The translations under genes and the position numbers were made by a program. The notes under the pieces are model-generated. The model saw only the letters and a list, made by a program, of their open reading frames with translations. It made no database searches and had not been told where the DNA came from. This document shows positions 45,456 through 54,458 of a stretch of DNA of 64,000 nucleotides, piece by piece. This DNA is from Ureibacillus sp. FSL W7-1570 (GTDB lineage Bacteria > Bacillota > Bacilli > Bacillales_A > Planococcaceae), in NCBI RefSeq assembly GCF_038593265.1, contig NZ_CP151979.1, forward strand, positions 2,308,001-2,372,000, given 5' to 3'. How positions within the stretch are numbered: position 1 is the stretch's first letter; each line of letters starts with the position of its first letter.

Positions 45456-45484
45456 AAGGAACCATCACGGATGGTTCCTTTTTC
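45456..45484 (+). terminator. Rho-independent terminator of padR
   Basis: AAGGAACCAT pairs perfectly with ATGGTTCCTT around CACGG, followed by TTTCTA. Confidence 0.9.
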
Positions 45485-45497
45485 TATAACCTCCATT

Positions 45498-45513
45498 TAG
45501 TCATGATTGACTA
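45498..45513. promoter_or_regulatory. Palindromic operator 1 of the ABC exporter
   Basis: TAGTCATGATTGACTA, perfect 6-bp arms, covering the -35 hexamer of the exporter promoter. Starts 43 bases before operator 2. Confidence 0.7.
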
Positions 45514-45535
45514 ATCGCAAAATAACCCATATACT
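45507..45535 (+). promoter_or_regulatory. Promoter of the ABC exporter genes
   Basis: TTGACT (45507-45512), exactly 17 bases, TATACT (45530-45535): a near-consensus vegetative promoter whose start would fall at about 45542, inside operator 2. Confidence 0.75.
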
Positions 45536-45540
45536 CTTAA

Positions 45541-45556
45541 TAGTCACGTATGACTA
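45541..45556. promoter_or_regulatory. Palindromic operator 2 of the ABC exporter
   Basis: TAGTCACGTATGACTA, the same half-sites as operator 1, on the predicted transcription start. The pair is 43 bases apart, about four helical turns, so both dimers would bind the same face. Confidence 0.7.
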
Positions 45557-45586
45557 TTAAATATTTCAATAAGGAGTTGACAAGCA

Positions 45587-46705
45587 TTGTTTCTCGCAAT
45601 TAAAGAGTTGAAGCACAGCAAATTGCGGTTTTTATTAATTGGAGTAATCACCGTTCTCATAGCTTGGCTCGTTCTGATTCTTTGTGGATTAGGGAACGGC
45701 CTTACTACATTGAGTGCAGCAACTATAAAAAATATGGATGCTGACTATGTCGTTTTCGAAGAAGAATCGAGAGCCTCCATGAGCCGCTCAGTCATAAGCG
45801 AATCATTGGTCGATGAAATTAAACAACAAGCAAATGTTGAAGATGCAGCGCCAGTGGGTGCAACGTCCACAACAGTCATCAATGAATCTTCCACTGATGG
45901 GAAAAAAGTGGACGTTTCCATCTTGGGCATCATCCCTGGCAGTTTTCTGGAACCTCAAGTCGTGGAAGGAGATTCCCTTAAAGAGGGAAAACCTTTAGAA
46001 GTCATCGCAAATGATTCTCTAAAGAAAGAAGGCTATAAAATCGGGGACACACTGGAAATCGAAGGCTCATTAGAAAAAATGAAAATCGTTGGGTTTGTGA
46101 CAAACGAAACCTACAACCACTTACCTTCCATTTTCACTACTCTTGATAAATGGCAAGCAATTCAGTTTGCAGCACCGGGTTCAGATAAAGGAATTGAGAA
46201 ACCGGTTAATGCAATTATGCTGCAAGGGGAAAATATCGATGCAGAACAATTAAGCAAACAATTTGATAATATCGAAATCGTCACAAAAGCAAAAGCAATC
46301 CAAGGTATGCCTGGATTCAAAGAAGAAAATGGCACGATTATGATGATGCTCGGTTTCCTTTTAGTCATTTCAGCATTCGTATTAGGTGTTTTCTTCTATG
46401 TACTCACACTACAAAAATCGAATCAATTTGGAATATTAAAAGCGATCGGTGCAAGCAACCGTTTCCTTGCAAAAACCATTGTATCCCAAGTATTTTTATT
46501 GTCATTGATAAGTGTGGTTATTGGTATCCTATTAACTTACTTGACAGCATTGATTCTTCCGGAGGACATGCCGTTCTCACTTGATATTAAATTAGTTGTT
46601 CTCTATTCGATTTTACTTGTTATCATTTCAACATTGGGCTCTTTGGCTTCCGTCCGCAGAGTCACAAAAATTGATCCGCTGCTAGCGATTGGGAGGGTAG
46701 AATAA
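45587..46705 (+). CDS. ABC transporter permease (FtsX/MacB type)
   Basis: 372 residues from a TTG at 45587 (AAGGAG upstream). One N-terminal helix, a large extracytoplasmic domain (about 45-245), then three C-terminal helices with the FtsX-family core GFLLVISAFVLGVFFYVLTL and LASVRRVTKIDPLLAIGR. Works with the ATPase encoded next, its stop overlapping that start (TAATG). Likely exports a toxic or lipophilic compound under PadR control. Confidence 0.9.
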   Translation: MFLAIKELKHSKLRFLLIGVITVLIAWLVLILCGLGNGLTTLSAATIKNMDADYVVFEEESRASMSRSVISESLVDEIKQQANVEDAAPVGATSTTVINESSTDGKKVDVSILGIIPGSFLEPQVVEGDSLKEGKPLEVIANDSLKKEGYKIGDTLEIEGSLEKMKIVGFVTNETYNHLPSIFTTLDKWQAIQFAAPGSDKGIEKPVNAIMLQGENIDAEQLSKQFDNIEIVTKAKAIQGMPGFKEENGTIMMMLGFLLVISAFVLGVFFYVLTLQKSNQFGILKAIGASNRFLAKTIVSQVFLLSLISVVIGILLTYLTALILPEDMPFSLDIKLVVLYSILLVIISTLGSLASVRRVTKIDPLLAIGRVE

Positions 46706-47394
46706 TGGCAATTTTAGAATTTAACAATGTCTCTAAAATTTATCAGCAAGGGGAAAATGAAGTGCATGCCCTTCAGGATGTGTCGCTCACAGTGGAACAA
46801 GGGGAGTTTATTGCTGTCATTGGTCCATCCGGTTCGGGAAAAAGTACCTTCTTATCAATTGCAGGGGCGCTCTTGCACCCTACAAAAGGCGACGTCATTC
46901 TGAACGGAAAAAATCTGAATTCGATAAAACCGAAAGACTTGATAAATTTGCGCCTTCATGAAATCGGCTTTATTTTTCAAACGAGCAATCTCATTCCTTA
47001 CTTAAATGTGCTCGATCAATTGCTTGTAGTGAAAAGATTGGACGGAAAAGAGACGAAAGAGGACAAGCAATTTGCCGTCCAATTATTGCAAGAACTTGGT
47101 TTGGGGGAAAAATTGAAAAAATTCCCTGAACAGCTATCAGGGGGAGAACGTCAACGTACGGCCATTGCCCGCGCTTTTATGAACGATCCATCCATCATTC
47201 TCGCAGATGAACCGACTGCAAGCCTTGATTCAAAAAGAGCCTTTGAAGTGGTTCAACTGATTGCAAAAGAAACGAAAACAAGAAATAAAGCAGCCATCAT
47301 GGTAACCCATGACGAACGGATGCTGGAGTTCTGTGATAAAGTATATCGGATGGAAGATGGCAGATTAAAATTGGATGAATCGTTTAATTCATAA
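46705..47394 (+). CDS. ABC transporter ATPase (MacB/LolD type)
   Basis: 229 residues. Walker A GPSGSGKSTFLSIAGALLHP, Q-loop IGFIFQTSNLIPYL, signature LSGGERQRTAIARAF, Walker B IILADEPTASLDS, H-loop VTHDERML. Typical LolD/MacB-type ATPase that powers the FtsX-like permease. Last gene of the PadR-controlled unit; no strong terminator seen after it. Confidence 0.94.
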   Translation: MAILEFNNVSKIYQQGENEVHALQDVSLTVEQGEFIAVIGPSGSGKSTFLSIAGALLHPTKGDVILNGKNLNSIKPKDLINLRLHEIGFIFQTSNLIPYLNVLDQLLVVKRLDGKETKEDKQFAVQLLQELGLGEKLKKFPEQLSGGERQRTAIARAFMNDPSIILADEPTASLDSKRAFEVVQLIAKETKTRNKAAIMVTHDERMLEFCDKVYRMEDGRLKLDESFNS

Positions 47395-47455
47395 ATAAAG
47401 CTTCCATCAATCTTCCGAAATGAAATTATCGATTAAGAGGCTACCTCCATTATAA

Positions 47456-47563
47456 AAATGGCATCATCCTCCTGACGATGTTCCAGTAACTTTAATTAAG
47501 CGTGCTGACCAGGCACTGTATATGGCAAAGAAAAACGGCAGAAATATAGTACAAGTCCTATGA
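47456..47563 (+). pseudogene. 3' remnant of a GGDEF (diguanylate cyclase) gene
   Basis: The frame reads TLIKRADQALYMAKKNGRN and ends IVQVL then TGA. ADQALYxAKKxGRN is the conserved last helix of GGDEF domains. No catalytic GGDEF core or start codon precedes it, so only the 3' end of the gene survives. It ends 5 bases before IS1182 copy 2. Confidence 0.7.
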
Positions 47564-47567
47564 AAAG

Positions 47568-49389
47568 GGGGCTGGGACAAAACTAGCTTCTAGATAGGAA
47601 AAAGGAGAATTTGAGTTGGCTCAAATTCTCCTTTTTCCATTTATCCCCATTATTTTTGGTTAGTTGATCTTTGTTGGCCGTGTATTTTCGTAAATTCACG
47701 GCCATTAAGGCAATGCCCATTTCATTTTCCACTTTCGATTTTCCTCGAACGGAAAATCGAGTGAAACGCAAATTAGCCTTCAAGAATCCAAAAACTGGTT
47801 CTACGTCTATTTTACGTTGACGGAAAATAGAACCAGCTTTTTCTTCTGAAAGCTTCGCTCTTACATATTCTTTTTGTTGTTCCCATTTTTCATTCACCAT
47901 GACCTTTCGGTGATTGCCTTCCTTTGCTTTTGTGCATGATGAACGAAATGGACATCCTGAACAGTTTTCACATTCATAGATTTTCAATTCTCGTTTGAAA
48001 CCAGTCTTATCTGTACGTACAGAACGATAACGGAAGGTTACTCGCTGCTGATTTGGACAAATGTAGGTATCACTTTCTTCGTCGTACATCCAATTGTCTG
48101 GATGAAATGGATTTTGTTTATATTTCTTCTTTTGTTCTTTCTCATACATGGTATATGGAATGAGTGCCTCACATTTTCGATTCGAAAGGATGTCTTCATA
48201 GTTTTGTTCACTACCATAACCAGCATCTGCGACAATATACTTTGGCAACGGAAAATAATCCTTTTCTATCTTATTCAAGAACGGAATTAATGTACGTGTA
48301 TCAGTAGGATTTGGAAAGATGCTATAAGCTAGTGCGTATTGACCTTCTGTTGCGATTTGTACGTTGTATCCAGCCTTCAATTGACCGTTTTTCATATAGT
48401 CGTCTTTCATTCGCATGAACGTCGCATCTAAGTCTGTTTTGGAATAACTATTCCGTTCACCCAAGATTTCGAAGTCTTTTTGATACTTTTGTTTACGTAA
48501 AATCAAGTCAATCAACTGTTTGTACACTCGCTTCGGATATTTCCGTTCGCTTCTTAATGCTTTTCGTTCTGTGGCATCGGGCGATGCTTCTATCTTTTGG
48601 TCATATTCCGTAATCACTTCATCGACTTGTTGCACCATTTGAGCGAGTTCTTCAACGGACAGTTCTCCCTCATTTTCCCGCTCCATTTCAGGGATGATTT
48701 CCTTCTCTAACAGTTCGTTGTAGAGCTGATTGGATTTTTCAATTAAGCTTTGGTTGTATTTTTCAATGGATTTCTTCCATACGAAAGTAAATTTATTGGC
48801 ATTCGCTTCAATCTTCGTACCATCGATAAAAATGGCTTCTTGATCGATTAACTTTTCTTCCACCAGTTGGCAACGGAATTGGACAAAACATTGACGAATT
48901 AATTCTTTTACTTCCGGATGCACACGAAAACGATTGATCGTCCGATAACTTGGTTCATATCCTTGTGCCAACCACATCATTCGTATACTGTCCTTTAATA
49001 GCGCTTCAATTTTTCGACCTGAAAAGACAGACTGCGAATAGGCACACAAAATAATTTTTAGCATCATGCGTGGATGATAAGCAGGACAACCTGTATTTCG
49101 AAGAAACGGCTGGAAGGCTTCATCTGGAATACTTTCAACTAAATGGTGAATGTGGAAGGCAATATCATTTTCTTGTAATTTTATTTCTAAATCTAGAGGC
49201 AAAACTAATTGATTCATGTTATAATATTTGAACATAAGGACCCTTCTTTCTGTTAGGTTTTGTGTGCTAACTTAATTTTAACAGAAGAGGTCCTTATTTT
49301 TTATTGAAAAAATGAAAAACAGCCCATGAAATTTCATTCCAAAATTTCATGGGCTGTTTCCATTTTAGAGGGGGTTTTGTCCCAGCCTC
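47568..49389 (-). mobile_element. IS1182-family insertion sequence, copy 2
   Basis: Same structure as copy 1, in the opposite orientation: right boundary GTTTTGTCCCAGCCTC (49374-49389), left boundary GGGGCTGGGACAAAAC, which differs from copy 1 at one outer base. Flanks GAAAAG and CTTTTC extend the symmetry; no direct target duplication is visible. Inserted between a GGDEF remnant and a chemoreceptor gene. Confidence 0.85.
47583..49235 (-). CDS. IS1182-family transposase (DDE)
   Basis: 550 residues, complete, about 96 percent identical by eye to the copy-1 transposase. DDE landmarks AIFIDGTKIEANANKF, YIVADAGYGSE and VEPVFGFLKANLRFTRF are intact, as is the CENCSGCPFRSSC cluster. A single base change near the 3' end turns the copy-1 stop into a readthrough that adds RS. 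Probably active. Confidence 0.93.
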   Translation of the reverse strand: MFKYYNMNQLVLPLDLEIKLQENDIAFHIHHLVESIPDEAFQPFLRNTGCPAYHPRMMLKIILCAYSQSVFSGRKIEALLKDSIRMMWLAQGYEPSYRTINRFRVHPEVKELIRQCFVQFRCQLVEEKLIDQEAIFIDGTKIEANANKFTFVWKKSIEKYNQSLIEKSNQLYNELLEKEIIPEMERENEGELSVEELAQMVQQVDEVITEYDQKIEASPDATERKALRSERKYPKRVYKQLIDLILRKQKYQKDFEILGERNSYSKTDLDATFMRMKDDYMKNGQLKAGYNVQIATEGQYALAYSIFPNPTDTRTLIPFLNKIEKDYFPLPKYIVADAGYGSEQNYEDILSNRKCEALIPYTMYEKEQKKKYKQNPFHPDNWMYDEESDTYICPNQQRVTFRYRSVRTDKTGFKRELKIYECENCSGCPFRSSCTKAKEGNHRKVMVNEKWEQQKEYVRAKLSEEKAGSIFRQRKIDVEPVFGFLKANLRFTRFSVRGKSKVENEMGIALMAVNLRKYTANKDQLTKNNGDKWKKENLSQLKFSFFLSRS

Positions 49390-49468
49390 CTTTTCCATTA
49401 GGAAAGTATGTATCAATATCTTTTAAACAGTATGTCGTTGCAATTCTATTATTCCGGATGTTGCTTCT

Positions 49469-50290
49469 TTAAATTTTAACCGCAAGGGCATGCAGCTCCC
49501 TTGATAATTTATCGATTTCAGACAACGAATTTGTCACTTGCTCAATGGCTTCCTGCTGATTCTTCCCTATGCTTGAAAGCTGTTCAATCGAACGGGCCAT
49601 TTGTTCTGTTACTGATGAAATTTCAGACATGGTTTTTCGAATTTGTTCTGCAAAGGAAATCGTTTCTTTGGAGAATTTCCGGATTTCATTGGCGACCACT
49701 TCAAACCCGCGGCCATGTTCTCCAGCTCTTGCAGCTTCAATAGCCGCATTCAAACCAAGCAAATTTGTTTGATCAGCGACTTTTTTTATAATGGACAACA
49801 CAGCTGTCGATTGTTCCACACTTTCTTCAGCCAGCTTGGAATAATCAAAAAGCTGCGTGGAAACTGTCGTAATTTGTCCAACACCCTGAACGATTGAATT
49901 GATGTCGGCAGTCGCACTTGAAAGAACATCCGTCAGTTGCAAGGCAATGTCGCGCAACTCGGTATCTTTTCGAATTTGAATGGCGATTCCACCAATCACT
50001 TTTTTTGTAACATCATCTTCCACTGGTTGGGCGACACCTGTAAATTCAAATCCGTAGAATTCTTTAGGTACATCCGACTGCAGACGTTTATTTAATTTTA
50101 AAGCTGTCATCAGGGGTTCTTCGGGATTTAGAGGCTGTTGGGGTTGAATATGAAGATTCAAATTCTCTGCCGGAAAATAAGCTAAAAACTTTTCCGTATC
50201 ACATACGGCTATGGAAAAATCCATCGGGAAAGCCTTTTTCATTGTTGGAATAGTTTCGATGATTTTTTCCAATTTTTCATGAGTTGCCAT
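49469..50290 (-). CDS. Cytoplasmic methyl-accepting chemotaxis protein (YfmS-like)
   Basis: 273 residues from the ATG at 50290 (GAAAGGAG ten bases upstream); a longer frame exists without a better start. No membrane helix. Residues 1-120 form a small sensor domain ([20 protein letters not shown]), the rest a signalling coiled coil with the hairpin tip [20 protein letters not shown] and [16 protein letters not shown]. Such soluble chemoreceptors sense internal signals and bind CheW/CheA. The downstream end lies 80 bases from IS1182 copy 2. Confidence 0.92.
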   Translation of the reverse strand: MATHEKLEKIIETIPTMKKAFPMDFSIAVCDTEKFLAYFPAENLNLHIQPQQPLNPEEPLMTALKLNKRLQSDVPKEFYGFEFTGVAQPVEDDVTKKVIGGIAIQIRKDTELRDIALQLTDVLSSATADINSIVQGVGQITTVSTQLFDYSKLAEESVEQSTAVLSIIKKVADQTNLLGLNAAIEAARAGEHGRGFEVVANEIRKFSKETISFAEQIRKTMSEISSVTEQMARSIEQLSSIGKNQQEAIEQVTNSLSEIDKLSRELHALAVKI

Positions 50291-50431
50291 TTCTTTTTGA
50301 CTCCTTTCACCATCCCTTATTTTGTTATAAATTTCCGGAAAATTCAATTGTTTAAATTTCCCATTCAGTGGAGAAGGACAAATTCTATAAAAGATCCTTG
50401 CCATGCAAAATCATAAGATGAAGGTAAATGA

Positions 50432-50545
50432 AAAAGAGTCATTGCCTATTGCGGCGGCGGCATTGCGGCTACATGGCTCGCTTTTGCGTTAAACAAGCTC
50501 AGCCAAGAAAAGGTGGCAGTGTATGATGGCTCCCTGAACGAATGA
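50432..50545 (+). pseudogene. 3' remnant of a rhodanese/sulfurtransferase gene
   Basis: Reads RVIAYCGGGIAATWLAFALN and then KVAVYDGSLNE, the catalytic loop and last strand of thiosulfate/3-mercaptopyruvate sulfurtransferases. The expected Trp after SLNE is TGA, so even this remnant is closed early. No upstream part exists here: the sequence before it belongs to the chemoreceptor leader. Clear evidence of a deletion at this spot. Confidence 0.75.
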
Positions 50546-50576
50546 TCTGGATTTCCTGATATCAATTGATTTTATT

Positions 50577-50603
50577 TATGATAACGATTATCATTATCAT
50601 AAA
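50577..50603. promoter_or_regulatory. Fur box upstream of the IDEAL-domain gene
   Basis: TGATAACGATTATCA (50579-50593) matches the Bacillus Fur consensus TGATAATNATTATCA at 14 of 14 defined positions except one, and a second overlapping site extends to 50603, giving TTATGATAA and TTATCATAA as outer arms. Lies about 70 bases before the next gene. Confidence 0.75.
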
Positions 50604-50670
50604 TGAGTGTGGAAAATTAATATTTATTATTATTAAATGAAAGGTTTCAAGAGGTTTGGAGGAATCAACG

Positions 50671-51078
50671 TTGGGTAATTTAATTGTAGCAGACGAACAG
50701 GGGATCCAAATTCAATGTTATGCTCATGGATATAAAAAGGAAAATCTGGTTTGCCATTCAATCGTTCTAAAGCATGGGGATCTTTTGACAATCACGAACC
50801 GCAAAAAATATATCGTGGATGTTGGCTGGTTTGTATTAGTCAAAATAAACCATCATAAAGAAGAATTTATGTTCGTGCAGGATCTGGAAGAATCGGTGGG
50901 GAACGGAAAAATGATGGATGAAATCGATTGCATGTTGAACCTTTTGAGCACCTCCTATTATTTGGATCAAGCGTTGGCCCACAAAAATAAAGAGGAGTTT
51001 TTAAAATATTCTTCAATTCGTAATAGAATATCCATTTTATTTGAAAGATTATGTGAGAAAGTATATATAGAGGCGTAA
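50671..51078 (+). CDS. IDEAL-domain protein, probably Fur-regulated
   Basis: 135 residues from a TTG at 50671, eight bases after TTTGGAGG; a TTG at 50656 overlaps that site. The C-terminal half (SYYLDQALAHKNKEEFLKYS, with preceding MMDEIDCMLNLL) matches the IDEAL domain, a short helical module found in Bacillota proteins of diverse roles, including adaptors for proteolysis. The N-terminal part is beta-rich. A strong Fur box stands upstream, so iron starvation probably induces it. Function unknown. Confidence 0.75.
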   Translation: MGNLIVADEQGIQIQCYAHGYKKENLVCHSIVLKHGDLLTITNRKKYIVDVGWFVLVKINHHKEEFMFVQDLEESVGNGKMMDEIDCMLNLLSTSYYLDQALAHKNKEEFLKYSSIRNRISILFERLCEKVYIEA

Positions 51079-51187
51079 AAAATTACCTTTTCATATTTAC
51101 ATTATTTCAACGATTTTTTCTCATGATAAAAGGGGAATCATTCCTGATTTAGCTGCAACAAAACCCATTGGAAAGGAAGTCTTGTAT

Positions 51188-51715
51188 ATGGAAAAATTAG
51201 AAAAAAGCGCAAGCACAAAAATGTCGCCTACATTGGTGGAAGCATTGAACGACCAAATGAATTATGAGTTTTATTCTTCCCATGTCTACCTTGCGATGGC
51301 TTCTTATTGCGAAAGCCAAGATTATAATGGGTTTGCCAAGTTTTTCTTGGAACATGCAGAAGAAGAACGAGCGCACGGAATGAAGATTTACAAATATCTT
51401 CATGATCGCGGCGAACAAGCGATTATTACAGGTTTCGGCAATCCAAACAACGAATATGAATCCGTACTGGATGCCTGCGAAAAAGCTTTGGAACATGAAA
51501 AAGTGGTAACAAGCAGATTTTATACTCTTTCAGACATTGCAGACAGCGAAAAAGAATATACAACAACAACTTTCTTAAAATGGTTCCTTCAAGAACAAGT
51601 GGAAGAAGAGTCTTTATTTGAAACGGTTGTACAAAAATTGAGACGCATCAAAGACGATGAAACCGCACTTTTCATTTACGATATGCATATCAGCCACGGG
51701 GAAAATGCGGAGTAA
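51188..51715 (+). CDS. Ferritin (bacterial non-heme)
   Basis: 175 residues from the ATG at 51188 (GGAAAGGAAG about 9 bases before; a TTG at 51182 is too close). Four-helix bundle with the ferroxidase residues: Glu in DQMNYEFYSSHVYL, EExxH in AEEERAHGMKIYK, Glu in the segment starting CEKALEHE, and QEQVEEESLFE. Oxidises and stores iron as a 24-subunit shell. Its position after the Fur-box gene makes an iron-handling locus. Ends at a strong terminator. Confidence 0.95.
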   Translation: MEKLEKSASTKMSPTLVEALNDQMNYEFYSSHVYLAMASYCESQDYNGFAKFFLEHAEEERAHGMKIYKYLHDRGEQAIITGFGNPNNEYESVLDACEKALEHEKVVTSRFYTLSDIADSEKEYTTTTFLKWFLQEQVEEESLFETVVQKLRRIKDDETALFIYDMHISHGENAE

Positions 51716-51725
51716 TCCTTTAAAT

Positions 51726-51770
51726 AAGGTAGCTACTTACTGAATGTAAGTGGCTGCCTTTTTATTTTTG
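51726..51770 (+). terminator. Rho-independent terminator of the ferritin gene
   Basis: GGTAGCTACTTAC pairs with GTAAGTGGCTGCC (one wobble), followed by TTTTTATTTTT. Confidence 0.9.
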
Positions 51771-51808
51771 AAAGAGCTCTCCTATAGCCTATTACATCGA
51801 CCATAATT

Positions 51809-51956
51809 TCAGTTGTTCTCCGTCAATTTATTTCGCATTTGAGCAGCTGCGGAAAGTGCCACTTTGTCTTGTAATATTTCTCCTGGTTTATTTCCATTTC
51901 CAAGAATATATCCGGCAAATTCAATTCCCATAAAATCAAAAATGTATTGGAATTGC
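51809..51956 (-). pseudogene. 3' remnant of an NAD(P)H-dependent FMN reductase gene
   Basis: On the minus strand the sequence continues from the IS21 boundary as LQQFQYIFDFMGIEFAGYIL, then GNGNKPGEILQDK and ends NKLTENN then TGA. This is the C-terminal part of a flavodoxin-fold NADPH-FMN reductase. The 5' part is cut off by IS21 element 1, and it is not found on the other side of the element, so it was lost. Confidence 0.7.
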
Positions 51957-52094
51957 TGTAAACGCTAAACTAGAATTAACAGTTTTCCACAAATAGAACT
52001 CAACAGAATTCCCCAAATAAGATTAAACAGTTTCCCCACCATCAATCACTTTCAAATATACTGTTACTAGTCTATTGAAAGTGAGGAATTAGGA

Positions 52095-53639
52095 GTGAAC
52101 AGATTTATGCTTTACATCGAGATTCATCGTTTATACAAAGAGGGATTCTCCAAGAGTGCTATTGCAAGAAAACTAAATATTTCAAGAAATAGAGTGATAG
52201 ATTATTTGAATATGAGTACTGATGAGTTTGAAGAATTTTTAAGTACATTACGTACAAGAGAAAAGAAACTAGACCCTTATCATGATCAAATTCTAGGGTG
52301 GTTGAAGGAACATCCTGATTTAACTGCTGCACAAGTTTATGATTGGTTGGAAGAAAAGTTAGGTTTCAGGGAAGTCGCTGAGAACACTGTACGAAATTAT
52401 TTAAACGAAATGAGGGATTACTATCGGATTCCAAAGGTAAAGGTTCAGAGGACATATAGTGTAGTTCCAGAATTACCAATGGGAAAACAGGCTCAAGTGG
52501 ATTTTGGACAAACTACCGTCAAAAACAGACAAGGTGAGAATAAAAAGTTGTATTTTATCGCATTTGTTTTATCACATTCAAGATATAAATATGTAGAATG
52601 GCTCGATCGACCTTTTCGTACTTCCGATATGATTCGAATGCATGAAAATGCATTTGAATACTTTGGAGGAATGCCAGAAGAAATGGTCTATGACCAAGAT
52701 GCGTTATTAGCAGTTAGTGAAAATGCAGGTGATTTAATTCTTACAGCTGAATTTACTAAATATCATCATACCCGTAAATTTAATGTTTATTTATGTAGAA
52801 AGAGTGATCCGGAATCAAAAGGTAAAATTGAACAGGTTGTGAAATTTGTAAAAAATAATTTTAGCAAAAATCGAGTATTCGATCATCTTTCAGATTGGAA
52901 TCAATCGTGCCACGCTTGGTTGAAAAGAACAGGAAACTATAAAGTTCATCATAATACGAAAAAGAGACCTTCTGAAGTGCACGCCCTGGAAAAGCAACAC
53001 TTAAAGAAAGTCTCTGGTACTTACATTTTCGCAAATGTTTCAACTCCAAGTATAACAAGAAATATCCATAAGGACAATGTTATTCGTTATGAAGGAAATC
53101 GATATAGCGTTCCTAAAGGAACATATAGAGCAGATGCCCCAAATCTTGCTTATTTACAAGAAGAGGATGGTTGGTTAATTATTCGACTGAAAGAAACTGG
53201 GATGGAGTTAGCAAAGCACCGAATATCCGAAGGAAAAGGATTGATTATTACAGATCCCTCCCATCGGGAACATAGCACAAGTAAACGAGATCTTTTAATT
53301 CATCAAATTCAAGAAACATTCATAGATAAAGAGAATATTCAATGGTTAATACACAAATTGAAAGAACGATATCCACGTCATTTAGTGGATCAACTCAAAG
53401 TACTACAACAAGCCATCAGAATTTACCCAAATCATTGTGAGGAAGCTTTATCTGAAATGAAGAAACTTGGAATGACCAGTGCAAATGATTTTCGGGATAT
53501 TGCACATGCATTATCTGTACAATATCAAAAAAGTTCACCTAAAATCGTTGAATTGAATGAGAAGTATAAAGATTTATCAGCACCAGAACGATCCGAAGAC
53601 ATTTATTTAAAAGTCTTATCTGGAGGTGAAAATGAATGA
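52095..53639 (+). CDS. istA: IS21-family transposase IstA
   Basis: 514 residues from a GTG at 52095 (GAGG eight bases upstream). N-terminal helix-turn-helix (EGFSKSAIARKLNISRNRVI) and DDE core with QVDFGQTTV, YDQDALLAVSENAGDL and the C-terminal SKGKIEQVVKFVKNNF. Complete. It is related to, but clearly distinct from, the IstA of element 2. Confidence 0.94.
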   Translation: MNRFMLYIEIHRLYKEGFSKSAIARKLNISRNRVIDYLNMSTDEFEEFLSTLRTREKKLDPYHDQILGWLKEHPDLTAAQVYDWLEEKLGFREVAENTVRNYLNEMRDYYRIPKVKVQRTYSVVPELPMGKQAQVDFGQTTVKNRQGENKKLYFIAFVLSHSRYKYVEWLDRPFRTSDMIRMHENAFEYFGGMPEEMVYDQDALLAVSENAGDLILTAEFTKYHHTRKFNVYLCRKSDPESKGKIEQVVKFVKNNFSKNRVFDHLSDWNQSCHAWLKRTGNYKVHHNTKKRPSEVHALEKQHLKKVSGTYIFANVSTPSITRNIHKDNVIRYEGNRYSVPKGTYRADAPNLAYLQEEDGWLIIRLKETGMELAKHRISEGKGLIITDPSHREHSTSKRDLLIHQIQETFIDKENIQWLIHKLKERYPRHLVDQLKVLQQAIRIYPNHCEEALSEMKKLGMTSANDFRDIAHALSVQYQKSSPKIVELNEKYKDLSAPERSEDIYLKVLSGGENE

Positions 53640-54391
53640 ATCATCATCCCTATGAAATTTTACAAGATAAATGTCGTACCTTGCGCCTCGCTGAGACGGC
53701 TAAAGAATTACCGAATTTACTCCGTGAAGCTGAAGCAAAGAATTGGACATATCATGAACTGGTTTATGAAATCTTAAGCTATGAGATGCGATGTAGAGAG
53801 CAGAAAAATAATGAGAGATTAATGAAATGGGCAGAGTTCCCAGAAATATTGACGTTTGATACCTATGATTTGAAGGAACAAACAGCTCTTGGTGAAAAAC
53901 AACTAAATGTATTAAAAGAACTGAATTGGATTGAAGAATTTTTTACTTTAATTTTGATGGGACCAACAGGAGCAGGAAAAACACATTTATCCGTTGCATT
54001 AGGAATACACGCTGTGGAGAGAGGATACAAAGTATCCTTTGTCTCCATGAATCAGCTTATGTATATTTTAAAAACAAAAGAATATATCAATAAATCTAAA
54101 ATACGCTACAAACGTATTATAGCTTCGGATTTAATTATTATTGATGATGTCATGTACATGACTTACGAGACTCAGGAAGCCAATCTATTTTTCCAGTTTA
54201 TCTATGATTTATATGATAAAGCAGCATTCATTCTAACCTCTAATAAAGGGCCAAATGAATGGGGAAAATTTCTTGGTGATCCTACTTTAACAACAGCTAT
54301 ACTTGACCGTTTATTACATAGGAGTGAAATTATCACTTTCGATAACGAAACGGATAGCATTCGTATGAAATACAGAAAGGTATTATTTTAA
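53636..54391 (+). CDS. istB: IS21-family helper ATPase IstB
   Basis: 251 residues, AAA+ helper protein: N-terminal helical domain, Walker A MGPTGAGKTHLSVALG, Walker B DLIIIDDVMYM, sensor ILTSNKGPNEW. Starts inside the istA stop (ATGA). Promotes target capture by IstA. Confidence 0.94.
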   Translation: MNHHPYEILQDKCRTLRLAETAKELPNLLREAEAKNWTYHELVYEILSYEMRCREQKNNERLMKWAEFPEILTFDTYDLKEQTALGEKQLNVLKELNWIEEFFTLILMGPTGAGKTHLSVALGIHAVERGYKVSFVSMNQLMYILKTKEYINKSKIRYKRIIASDLIIIDDVMYMTYETQEANLFFQFIYDLYDKAAFILTSNKGPNEWGKFLGDPTLTTAILDRLLHRSEIITFDNETDSIRMKYRKVLF

Positions 54392-54458
54392 TTTAGCAAA
54401 CTGTTGAATCTTAATTGTAGAAAACTGTTTAAAATTATTTGTGGAAAATTGTTTAATT

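Noticed and set aside
47568-49389. Composite transposon formed by the two IS1182 copies
   Set aside because: The 19-kb between them holds core metabolic genes (lut, pyc, Mn catalase) and no cargo signature; the copies look like independent insertions.
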